Shown: piece after piece, positions 1 through 5,998 of the stretch
Layout: every line of letters starts with the position of its first letter
Numbering within the stretch: the first letter of the stretch is position 1
Source of the DNA: Parvicella sp963922585
GTDB taxonomy: Bacteria; Bacteroidota; Bacteroidia; Flavobacteriales_D; Parvicellaceae
Assembly (NCBI GenBank): GCA_963922585.1
Contig: CAWUIK010000114.1
Span: 1 to 6,842 of the forward strand
Length of the DNA: 6,842 nucleotides
Direction of reading: 5' to 3'
The notes under the pieces: generated by a model
The model's database searches: none
What the model saw: only the letters and a program-made list of their open reading frames with translations
Told to the model about the DNA's origin: nothing
Program-made: the position numbers and the translations under genes

Positions 1-11
1 ATTAATAACTT

Positions 12-392
12 TCATTGAATTGAGAATTGAGAATCAATAAATAGACTGTCAGGAGAAAAAACATGAATTGAAATTAATTCTTCAAACTGGCTTCCATTTG
101 TATAGTAACCAAAACGTTTAGTGTACCTAATCCCATTTGCTTTGAATGTTATTGTATAACTACCATCTCCTTCTGTATTACTCATAACAACGTCTAAACT
201 GAGCGTTTTATTCGCTTCTAGATAAGAAAAAGAAAGTTTGTTAATTTCATCGTTTTGACTATTCGTAATTGTTAGTGAATCTAAATTGATATTGGATTTA
301 TTAATCACTTCAAATTTAGCTAAGTCATAATTCCTTCCACAAGAAGCAAGCACAAAAGTTACTATTAGTAATGGTAAAATTATCTTTTTCAT
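12..392 (-). CDS. Small outer-membrane-type lipoprotein of unknown function
   Basis: This encodes a 126-residue protein that starts with a lipoprotein signal: MKK, a hydrophobic core, then the lipobox L15-A16-S17-C18, so Cys18 should be lipidated after signal peptidase II cleavage. The residues after the cysteine (GRNYDL) do not form the acidic export signal typical of Bacteroidetes surface lipoproteins, so a periplasm-facing anchor is more likely (inference). The mature part of about 108 residues is rich in Ser, Asn, Thr and beta-formers, with a FGYYTNG stretch around residues 94-100. This suggests a small beta-sandwich, and I recognise no catalytic motif. Similar short lipoproteins occur in flavobacteria, but I know no function for them. 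It starts 33 bp after the remnant toxin gene on the same strand and could share its transcript, since I see no clear promoter of its own. The last codons lie in a 7-bp tandem repeat. Confidence 0.85.
   Translation of the reverse strand: MKKIILPLLIVTFVLASCGRNYDLAKFEVINKSNINLDSLTITNSQNDEINKLSFSYLEANKTLSLDVVMSNTEGDGSYTITFKANGIRYTKRFGYYTNGSQFEELISIHVFSPDSLFIDSQFSIQ
17..37. repeat. 7-bp tandem repeat at the lipoprotein 3' end
   Basis: Two perfect copies of GAATTGA (17-23 and 24-30) are followed by an imperfect third, GAATCAA (31-37). They encode the last residues of the lipoprotein on the minus strand. The unit is not a multiple of three, so gain or loss of a copy would change the C-terminus and stop codon. 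Confidence 0.6.
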
Positions 393-425
393 TTTTTGCT
401 ATTTCTAACTTCAAAATTGTAAAAT

Positions 426-643
426 TTATTTTCGTAATTTTTTCAGTTCGTCTTTCAATATTGGTATGTCTTTTTGTATTATTCCCCAAAGAATACCTGC
501 ATCAACTGAGTCGTATGAATGAATTATCAAATTTCTTAAATTGACAATTTGTTTAACACCAGAAATTTCTATATCGTTGTCTATCTTTCGAATATTATTG
601 ACTCAATATCCAAAATGTATTTAAACAAATTTTTATGCTGCAT
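426..643 (-). pseudogene. Remnant of a HepT-like HEPN (DUF86) toxin gene, internally deleted and frameshifted
   Basis: The ATG at 643-641 overlaps the end of the nucleotidyltransferase gene by 11 bp, as in translationally coupled MntA-HepT pairs. That frame reads MQHKNLFKYILDIES, a typical DUF86 N-terminus, then hits TAG at 583-581 after 20 codons. From about 602 the next frame continues as a typical DUF86 C-terminal half (58 codons, 602-426, TAA stop). It includes RNLIIHSY at 536-513, which fits the RX4HXY motif of HepT toxins, then DSVDAGILW and a Lys-rich tail. Intact members have about 110 residues; only about 72 can be recovered here. The missing part is the middle, including the usual conserved RNLEIIGEA-type helix. 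The simplest reading is a deletion of roughly 115-120 bp, not a multiple of three, with its junction near 602. In intact systems the HEPN protein is an RNase toxin; here no full domain can be made. Assignment rests on reading the two frames by eye. Confidence 0.85.
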
Positions 644-944
644 ACAATTGAACTTTGGAGTTGTTAATCTCCGATATAATTATTTGGTTTTTCAAAGCTT
701 TATAGGACAATAAATCAACATCTTTTTGAAATAATTGTTTTAATGCATCCAAAAAAGAAAAGAAGTTGTCGGCATAGTACATAGGATCTATCTCTTGGTT
801 AAATTCTACAACAAAGTCTAAGTCGCTTTTATCAGAGTCAAAATTTCCTTTCACTGCTGACCCAAACACATGTAAAGACCTGACATAATGCACCCTACAG
901 ATAGCATCAATTTCTTTAACTTTATTTTTAATCAAATCAATCAT
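633..944 (-). CDS. mntA: MntA-like minimal nucleotidyltransferase (antitoxin type)
   Basis: This 103-residue protein belongs to the minimal nucleotidyltransferase family. The active-site pattern is visible: G28-S29, then D41-x-D43, with a third acidic strand D75-V-D77-L. In characterised MntA-HepT systems this protein transfers AMP to the tyrosine of the toxin's RX4HXY motif and so silences it (family knowledge). The gap between GS and DxD is 11 residues, one more than the usual GSX10DXD, so there is a one-residue insertion in the loop (N34-S40). All catalytic residues seem present, so the enzyme may be active. The length is normal for the family. Its toxin partner overlaps the 3' end by 11 bp but is destroyed, leaving this as an orphan antitoxin. 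A flavobacterial promoter lies about 95 bp upstream. The symbol is by family resemblance only. Confidence 0.88.
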   Translation of the reverse strand: MIDLIKNKVKEIDAICRVHYVRSLHVFGSAVKGNFDSDKSDLDFVVEFNQEIDPMYYADNFFSFLDALKQLFQKDVDLLSYKALKNQIIISEINNSKVQLYAA

Positions 945-1037
945 ATGTCAAAAATTATAAACAGTTTGCTTTTTTTGATGTTACTATCAAATGTTTTATC
1001 TATTACAAAGATGCGAAAAATTACACTTTATCTCATA

Positions 1038-1066
1038 CAAATATAAAAAATCTTCCTCAGTCTCAA
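1038..1066 (-). promoter_or_regulatory. Bacteroidetes-type promoter for the nucleotidyltransferase gene
   Basis: On the minus strand, TTG (1066-1064) is followed by an 18-bp spacer and TATATTTG (1045-1038), a full match to the -7 consensus TAnnTTTG. Transcription would start near 1032, giving an untranslated leader of almost 90 bases before the ATG at 944. The site lies in the gap between the HsdR-N gene and the nucleotidyltransferase gene, so the toxin-antitoxin pair has its own promoter. Confidence 0.6.
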
Positions 1067-1094
1067 CTAAATTTTCAAAAATTGGGGTGGTAAG

Positions 1095-1613
1095 TTATTG
1101 AAGATTTGCATAAACAGGAATTTCATTCAAATACTCCAATTTTTTATTTGCATAATCAATTTTACCACAAACTGTTTCCATGCCGTTGGAAAGCATTAAA
1201 TATTGCGCTTGAACTTCGGAGTTGTATCTTAAAGTTTGTTCCAAGGTTTTTTGAGAAATGGGAACATTGGGTGCTTTGCATTCTACTATCAAAAAGGGGT
1301 TTCCAGAATTGTCAAAACAAACCAAATCAAATCTTTTGATCAAGCCATTCACTTTGATAGACTTTTCCACTCCAATCAAGCCAGCAGGATAACCTTTTTG
1401 ATCTACCAAATAAAAAACAATATGCTGCCTCACCCACTCTTCTGGAGTAAGTACCAACCATTTTTTTCTAATCTCATCAAAAATAAATACTTGGGCGCCT
1501 TCTTTCTTAATGTTAAATTGATATGATGGGAAATTTAAGTTTTGCAAAGTTTGTTTTAGTTTTTGATTGGATAAAGTTAGGGATTTAGTACATTTGTGCT
1601 TATGGAAATTCAA
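1095..1613 (-). CDS. Stand-alone type I restriction HsdR N-terminal domain protein (PD-(D/E)XK fold)
   Basis: The 172-residue protein matches the HsdR-N (HSDR_N_2) family. Residues 43-62 (FIFDEIRKK, LTPEEWVRQH) are the family's typical opening block. The nuclease core follows: V88-N89-G90-L91 and R94-F95-D96 supply the acidic strand, and E111-C112-K113 is the ExK half of a PD-(D/E)XK site. A conserved-looking Q126-x2-R129-Y130-N131 comes next, then YLMLSNG at 138-144. No helicase or translocase domain follows and no HsdM or HsdS genes are near, so this is not a working type I restriction system. Such single-domain proteins are widespread in Bacteroidetes, and I recall them next to holA; their role is unknown. 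Family members usually start close to residue 23-28 (LQNLNFPSYQF), so the first 22 residues, poor in conserved features, could be an extension. The ATG at 1613 is kept because a good promoter sits just upstream. Confidence 0.87.
   Translation of the reverse strand: MNFHKHKCTKSLTLSNQKLKQTLQNLNFPSYQFNIKKEGAQVFIFDEIRKKWLVLTPEEWVRQHIVFYLVDQKGYPAGLIGVEKSIKVNGLIKRFDLVCFDNSGNPFLIVECKAPNVPISQKTLEQTLRYNSEVQAQYLMLSNGMETVCGKIDYANKKLEYLNEIPVYANLQ
1567..1596 (+). promoter_or_regulatory. Flavobacterial promoter for the AMP nucleosidase-holA unit
   Basis: TTG at 1567-1569, a 19-bp spacer and TACATTTG at 1589-1596 match the TTG-N17-23-TAnnTTTG pattern. Transcription would start near 1601-1603, giving a leader of about 70 bases before the ATG at 1675. 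The element lies inside the first codons of the opposed HsdR-N gene, so the two transcription units overlap here. Confidence 0.55.
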
Positions 1614-1632
1614 AAAAACAATGTTTATTTAT

Positions 1633-1661
1633 CAAATTTATTGATTTTCCTTTCTAACAAA
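1633..1661 (-). promoter_or_regulatory. Flavobacterial promoter for the HsdR-N gene
   Basis: On the minus strand, TTTG at 1661-1658 (TTG at 1660-1658), a 17-bp spacer and TAAATTTG (1640-1633) fit the Bacteroidetes consensus. The predicted start near 1627 leaves a leader of only about 13 bases before the ATG at 1613, which supports that start codon. It lies opposite the leader of the AMP nucleosidase transcript. Confidence 0.55.
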
Positions 1662-1674
1662 GCATTTAAAAGGT

Positions 1675-2445
1675 ATGAAAACTAAAGAAGAAATTGTAGC
1701 CGATTGGTTGCCAAGATACACTGGATTAGCACTTGAAAAATTCGGGAAATACATCTTATTGACCAATTTTGACAACTATGTAGAGTTGTTTGCTGAGAAA
1801 TTTGGAGTTGAGATTGTCGGAAAAGACAAATCGATGAGAAACGCTACTGCTGGTAACATTACGATTATCAATTTTGGAATGGGGTCTGCCAACGCTTCCA
1901 CGATTATGGATTTACTTTCTGCCATAAAGCCAAAAGCGGCTTTGTTTTTGGGAAAATGTGGCGGTTTGAAAAAGAAAAATAAAATTGGTGATATGATTTT
2001 ACCTATTGCTGCAATACGTGGAGAAGGCGCATCAACTAATTATTTTCCAGCAGAAGTTCCTGCTCTTCCTGCATTTAACCTTCAAAGAGCGGTTTCTCAC
2101 TCTGTGAGAGAACACGGAATTGATTACTGGACTGGAACTGTATATACCACAAGTAGAAGAGTTTGGGAACATGATGAGAAGTTCAAAGATTATTTACGTG
2201 AAATAAGAGCCATGGCTATTGATATGGAAACATCTTCTATATTCATTGGAGGATTTGCCAATAAAATTCCAGTAGGCGCATTGCTTTTAGTTTCCGATCA
2301 ACCTATGATTGCAGAAGGCGTAAAAACATCTAAAAGTGATGTGAGCGTAACTTCAAACTTTGTGCAACATCATATTCAAATTGGAATCGACAGTTTGAAT
2401 GAAATTTCTAACGAAGGAAAATCAGTAAGACATTTAAGATTTTAA
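1675..2445 (+). CDS. amn: AMP nucleosidase, short Bacteroidetes form
   Basis: This predicted cytoplasmic enzyme hydrolyses the N-glycosidic bond of AMP to give adenine and ribose 5-phosphate, part of purine salvage and adenylate balance. The 256 residues form one nucleoside phosphorylase-type (PNP_UDP_1) domain. Visible landmarks are G68-M-G-S-A-N-A-S75 in the ribose/phosphate region, G93-K-C-G-G-L98, R115-G-E-G-A-S120, D183-M-E-T-S-S188 for ribose contact, and S207-D208-Q-P210, where the Asp is the expected base-binding and catalytic acid. Escherichia coli Amn is much longer (about 480 residues) because of an extra N-terminal regulatory domain that is absent here, as is normal for the Bacteroidetes form. 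The ATG at 1675 is preceded by only a weak purine run (AAAAGG). holA starts 15 bp downstream on the same strand, so the two are probably co-transcribed. A related purine or methylthioadenosine nucleosidase is the main alternative. Confidence 0.9.
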   Translation: MKTKEEIVADWLPRYTGLALEKFGKYILLTNFDNYVELFAEKFGVEIVGKDKSMRNATAGNITIINFGMGSANASTIMDLLSAIKPKAALFLGKCGGLKKKNKIGDMILPIAAIRGEGASTNYFPAEVPALPAFNLQRAVSHSVREHGIDYWTGTVYTTSRRVWEHDEKFKDYLREIRAMAIDMETSSIFIGGFANKIPVGALLLVSDQPMIAEGVKTSKSDVSVTSNFVQHHIQIGIDSLNEISNEGKSVRHLRF

Positions 2446-2460
2446 TGAGAATTTTCGAAA

Positions 2461-3465
2461 ATGGAATACCATACTATTTTAAAGGATTTAAAAGATAGGA
2501 AATTCAAACCTGTATATTTTCTTCAAGGTGAAGAGCCATATTTTATTGATGAAATTTCTAATTATATTGCTAAAAATGTACTTGACGAAAGCGAAAGAGA
2601 TTTCAATCAGTCGGTTTTGTATGGAAAAGATATAGAAATTCTTGATATACTCAATGAAGCGAAACAATATCCCATGATGGCTGATTACAGAGTTGTCATT
2701 GTAAAAGAAGCTCAAGAACTTGCCAGAACCATTGGAAATTTAGCCGATTATTTTGCTAATCCTACTCATACAACTATCTTGGTAATCTGTTTTAAGTATA
2801 AAAAACTCGATGGGAAAACAAAAGTTGCCAAAGATTTAAAAAAATTAGGCTATGTATTTACTTCCGAAAAAATTAAAGAATATCATCTAGGAGATTGGAT
2901 CATTACTGAAGGAAAAAACAGAGGTTTGACAGTAAGTCCAAAGGCGGCAATGCTTATGTCTGAATTTTTGGGAGATGATTTAAACAAAATTATTAAAACC
3001 TTCGAGAAATTGCTTATTGTTTTGGAAGGAGAAACTTTAATTGACGAAAAAGCAGTCTATAACCATGTTGGCATCTCTAAAGAGTATAATATTTTTGAAC
3101 TGCAAAAAGCTTTAGCAAAGAAAGATGTTTTGAAATCAAATATTATTGCAAATCATTTTGGAAATAATCCCAAAAACTATCCTATTGTTGTGACGCTATC
3201 TATGTTGTACAACTATTTTGTAAAAGTTTTAAATTATCATGCCCTCAACGGTAAAGTTCCTCAACAAGAATTGTCTCAAAAAATGGGAATTAGCCCTTTT
3301 TTCTTAAAAGATTATGCCGCTGCAGCACAAATGTATCCAATGGGAAAACTAGCCAAAATTATTGGTTATTTGCGAGATGCTGATTTAAAATCAAAAGGAG
3401 TTGGCGCTTCCAACATTACAGAGGATGAAATAATGAAGGAATTGGTTTTTAAGATTTTACATTAA
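2461..3465 (+). CDS. holA: DNA polymerase III subunit delta
   Basis: Delta is the clamp-opening subunit of the DNA polymerase III clamp loader: it binds the beta sliding clamp and cracks the ring so that it can be loaded on primed DNA. The 334 residues have the family's normal length and order. Residues 17-36 (PVYFLQGEEPYFIDE) are the hallmark opening of domain I. Residues up to about 140 form the RecA-like fold without a usable Walker A motif, as expected for delta. Residues about 141-205 form the lid domain (YHLGDWI, then a stretch around MSEFLGDDLNKI). Residues from about 210 form the helical collar (NIFELQKAL at 210-218, MGISPFFLKDY at 275-285, DADLKSKGVG at 306-315). The gene follows the AMP nucleosidase gene by 15 bp, likely one operon, and converges with the sensor kinase gene 45 bp away. 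Confidence 0.95.
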   Translation: MEYHTILKDLKDRKFKPVYFLQGEEPYFIDEISNYIAKNVLDESERDFNQSVLYGKDIEILDILNEAKQYPMMADYRVVIVKEAQELARTIGNLADYFANPTHTTILVICFKYKKLDGKTKVAKDLKKLGYVFTSEKIKEYHLGDWIITEGKNRGLTVSPKAAMLMSEFLGDDLNKIIKTFEKLLIVLEGETLIDEKAVYNHVGISKEYNIFELQKALAKKDVLKSNIIANHFGNNPKNYPIVVTLSMLYNYFVKVLNYHALNGKVPQQELSQKMGISPFFLKDYAAAAQMYPMGKLAKIIGYLRDADLKSKGVGASNITEDEIMKELVFKILH

Positions 3466-3466
3466 G

Positions 3467-3504
3467 TTGGTTTTTAATGCTTCTTATTTGTGAAAAAAAA
3501 CCAA
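3467..3504. terminator. Possible bidirectional terminator hairpin between convergent genes
   Basis: TTGGTTTTT (3467-3475) and AAAAACCAA (3496-3504) form a perfect 9-bp inverted repeat around a 20-base loop, right after the holA stop and before the stop of the convergent kinase gene. The stem is AT-rich and the loop long, so its stability is modest. It is placed where a shared terminator would be expected, and its U-rich arms would suit either direction. Confidence 0.4.
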
Positions 3505-3510
3505 AGTTGA

Positions 3511-4653
3511 TTAAAAAGTCAACATAAAAATTGTTCCTTTTTCACTAATATATTTCATTTCTCCATCGAGTTGGCTAACAAGCCCATTGATGATGTCTAT
3601 TCCAAGAGAATCTTTAGAAACATTATGATAATCAAAACCTTTACCATTATCTGAAATAGATAGTAATGTTCGGTTTTCACTTTGTTTTATGGTCACTTCT
3701 ATTTTGGGGTTACTCACTCCTTCAAAAGCATGTTTAAATGAGTTGGTAATCACTTCATTTATAATTAATGCCAAAGGAATTGCTTTATCAATATCAACTA
3801 TTATTTTATCCAAATTTTTAATAATTGCTACGCTTTTAGATTTACTTTTATAAAATAGATTCAACTCATTTAATAATTGCAAAATGTAATCTTGAAATTC
3901 TAAAGTTGCAGAAGAATTAGTTTGGTAAATCATTTCGTGAATACTTGAAATTGCATCCACTTTTGTTTTAATTTCATCAAAAAGTAATCTATGATATTCG
4001 TCTTTTGCTTTGTATTTCTGAAGATTAATTAAACTCGAGACAACAGCAATATTGTTTTTCACTCGGTGGTTGATTTCTTTAATTAAGATCTCTTTTTCTT
4101 TAAGCTCTTTATCCAAAATAGCCTGCGTTGTTCTTCTTTGTCTTGCTTCTAATGTAGAAGAAAAAATCAAAGCACAACTGAATGCAAAAACTTGTTCTTT
4201 TTCTGTAAAAACTCTTTCGATCGTTCCTGTTTTCTCAAAACACATTACTCCAATTAATTTCCCATCAATTCTAAGCGGAATATCCATTAGTGAAATAATA
4301 TTATGTTTATTGAAATAAACATCTACTAATTCAGAAGTATCATTATGTATAAAAACATTAGGCACTAATAATATTTCAATTTCGCTTATAGCTTTGAAAT
4401 ACCTAGGGCAATCCTTTTGATAAATGATATTCTCTTTAGTAAAAGTATCTGTAGGCAAATCATATTCACACATTGAAATAATAGCATCTCTATTGGTATT
4501 AAATAACCAAGCACTAATTTTTTCTATTCTAAAAGCAGCAGTCAATCTTTTGGAAATCTCAATTACAATAGCATCAATATCATCTCGCTTAAGCGAATGA
4601 ATCTTAGAAACACTATTGATTTCTTCAAGAAGATTAAAATTAGATACTAACAT
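3511..4653 (-). CDS. Cytoplasmic GAF-containing sensor histidine kinase of the HisKA_2 class
   Basis: The 380-residue protein has no signal peptide or membrane segment. Residues about 20-170 look like a GAF sensor domain: ISKRLTAAFRIEKISAWLF near the start, and IPLRIDGKLIGVMCFE with FTEKEQVFAFSCA near the end. A short coiled linker (about 171-192) leads to the phosphoacceptor box E193-I-N-H196-R-V-K-N-N, the HisKA_2 type, so His196 is the predicted phosphorylation site. The ATPase domain shows the N box (I298-N299-E300-V-I-T-N304-S-F-K-H) and the G1 box D335-N-G-K-G339, then a short G351-containing segment in place of a full G2 box, as is common in this class. The protein ends at the domain end, with no receiver domain. 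No response regulator gene is in the window, so its partner is encoded elsewhere. Ligand and target cannot be told from sequence. Start ATG at 4653 agrees with the upstream -7 element. Confidence 0.9.
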   Translation of the reverse strand: MLVSNFNLLEEINSVSKIHSLKRDDIDAIVIEISKRLTAAFRIEKISAWLFNTNRDAIISMCEYDLPTDTFTKENIIYQKDCPRYFKAISEIEILLVPNVFIHNDTSELVDVYFNKHNIISLMDIPLRIDGKLIGVMCFEKTGTIERVFTEKEQVFAFSCALIFSSTLEARQRRTTQAILDKELKEKEILIKEINHRVKNNIAVVSSLINLQKYKAKDEYHRLLFDEIKTKVDAISSIHEMIYQTNSSATLEFQDYILQLLNELNLFYKSKSKSVAIIKNLDKIIVDIDKAIPLALIINEVITNSFKHAFEGVSNPKIEVTIKQSENRTLLSISDNGKGFDYHNVSKDSLGIDIINGLVSQLDGEMKYISEKGTIFMLTF

Positions 4654-4692
4654 TTGTGAAATAATTTTTCAAAAAAACATGTATTTTGCAAA

Positions 4693-4700
4693 CAAATATA
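4693..4700 (-). promoter_or_regulatory. Putative -7 element for the sensor kinase gene
   Basis: TATATTTG on the minus strand (4700-4693) matches TAnnTTTG exactly and sits about 40 bp before the kinase ATG. I find no TTG at the proper distance upstream, so the -33 half is poor and the promoter may be weak or need an activator. Confidence 0.4.
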
Positions 4701-4776
4701 CCAATTTATTCGATAGAACAGTATTTCTTAACGATTAAAATTCATTTAGTATTATAATTAGGTAAATTTACTTAAA

Positions 4777-4804
4777 TTGTCAATAGATTTTATTTCTATT
4801 TTTG
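4777..4804 (+). promoter_or_regulatory. Flavobacterial promoter for the secreted paralogue pair
   Basis: TTG at 4777-4779, a 17-bp spacer and TATTTTTG at 4797-4804 match the Bacteroidetes sigma-A pattern. Transcription would begin near 4810, giving a leader of about 45 bases before the ATG at 4854. The rest of the 200-bp gap between the divergent kinase and secreted-protein genes is very AT-rich, and I see no other site in it. Confidence 0.6.
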
Positions 4805-4853
4805 TAACAAATTTCCGTAAAATAATTATAGGAATAAATTAAAATACATTAAA

Positions 4854-5981
4854 ATGAATTTAAAAATCATCATTCTAGTCTTAACATTTTTCATCTCTTC
4901 AAATTTAGTTTATTTTACTCAAAATGTAGAACATAAAATTTCTTATGATATAAATGTAGCATCAGAAGGAGAAGTGGCAAAAGACCTCCTTTTTATAAAT
5001 CATTTAGATTTTGTACAGATGGAAAAATTTTATTTAAAATGTTTAGATTATTCTTTCAAAAACATAGAACATCATGATAAAATAATAAAAGATTATAGTT
5101 ATGAAATTTTAAGTTTTGAACATATCGATAACACTCCATTCATTGAAAAAAATAAAGATACCATATTATACAAATATATCAATGGTTACCAACCTTGTTT
5201 AGTCGACAATAAACTGTATTCAACTTTTTCTCAAATAAAGTTTGATGAAATGGGTTATGAAATGTACGATGATTTTGGGAATCCAATTTTCGAAGAAATC
5301 ATAAACTTAGATGAAATTCACAAAGTTGCAAACAAAATTAGATTTAACGAAAAGTGGTCATACAGCAGTGAAGGAAAGTTCATCAAAACTATTGACGCTA
5401 TTCAATTTCGTGCAGAAAATATTTATGAAGAATTTTACTTAATTACACCAGAAGTTTTGATTAACAATGAAAAACCAACTGATATCGTTTTTTTTAAAAA
5501 TGTTTCTTACGATGTTTTATTTGATTCAAATCCCATGAATGAATATTCTGACCTACCTTATTTAAATAATTTAAGTATTGAAAGTAAGAAAAATTTAATC
5601 AACCCTATTTTTGAAAATCTTTTAAGTGGGGAATTAGAAATTTATAGTCCTTTTGGTTTTGATGTTGAGGGACAATTCAATCAAATCTCAAAAGAGTCAT
5701 ACACAGATTACTTATCAAATACTCATGAAGTAGAAATTTTTGACCCTGAAACTTTTGAATTCATGTTGGATAATAATGGAGATTATAAGACTGAAACAGT
5801 TAGAGATTACTACAGAAATATTGACATTATAGGTTTTCATTTTGTAGAAGATTGGCACTTAGACTTGAAAACAAACTCATTCGTGAAAAAAGTTAAGTAT
5901 TACGGTCCAATTGTAAATGTTATAGATAACTACTCAGGTGAATCACTTGGGAATAAATTATTATTTTTGATAAAGAATTAA
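4854..5981 (+). CDS. Secreted protein of unknown function with an internal two-fold repeat, weakly GldN-like
   Basis: I do not recognise a named family for this 375-residue protein. Residues 1-22 are a Sec signal peptide (MNLK, hydrophobic core, YFT) with likely cleavage before Gln23; no lipobox is present, so it should be periplasmic or exported. Two segments resemble each other. Residues 139-183 read D-D-F-G-N-P, then a helix, then RFNEKWSYSSEGKFIKTIDAI. Residues 306-353 read D-N-N-G-D-Y, then a helix, then HFVEDWHLDLKTNSFVKKV. Helices at about 53-67 and 244-262 (LINPIFENLLSGELEIY) precede each, which suggests two units of about 170-190 residues. The E-x-W with following D/G and K/V pattern loosely recalls the EdWfFD block of the gliding and secretion protein GldN, but this is a hint only. 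No type 9 secretion C-terminal domain is evident. A second, broken paralogue follows after 17 bp. Confidence 0.85.
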   Translation: MNLKIIILVLTFFISSNLVYFTQNVEHKISYDINVASEGEVAKDLLFINHLDFVQMEKFYLKCLDYSFKNIEHHDKIIKDYSYEILSFEHIDNTPFIEKNKDTILYKYINGYQPCLVDNKLYSTFSQIKFDEMGYEMYDDFGNPIFEEIINLDEIHKVANKIRFNEKWSYSSEGKFIKTIDAIQFRAENIYEEFYLITPEVLINNEKPTDIVFFKNVSYDVLFDSNPMNEYSDLPYLNNLSIESKKNLINPIFENLLSGELEIYSPFGFDVEGQFNQISKESYTDYLSNTHEVEIFDPETFEFMLDNNGDYKTETVRDYYRNIDIIGFHFVEDWHLDLKTNSFVKKVKYYGPIVNVIDNYSGESLGNKLLFLIKN

Positions 5982-5998
5982 AACATAAATCATAAACT

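Noticed and set aside
581..643. A 20-codon small gene or programmed frameshift in the toxin remnant
   Set aside because: The peptide is just the N-terminus of a DUF86 protein, and a frameshift alone cannot restore the missing middle third of the domain.
1106..1526. Two plus-strand open frames (1106-1339 and 1236-1526) opposite the HsdR-N gene
   Set aside because: They are antisense to a well-supported gene, lack recognisable domains and have unusual, Cys/Phe/His-rich composition typical of shadow frames.
1095..1613. Part of a type I restriction-modification system
   Set aside because: No motor domain, HsdM or HsdS gene is present on either side; the flanking genes are purine salvage and DNA replication genes.
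2488..2715. Minus-strand open frame inside holA
   Set aside because: It lies fully within the conserved N-terminal domain of holA and encodes a low-complexity Ile/Phe-rich peptide with no family resemblance.
4052..4318. Plus-strand open frame opposite the sensor kinase
   Set aside because: It overlaps the phosphoacceptor and GAF coding region on the other strand; its apparent hydrophobic stretches come from the complement of kinase codons.
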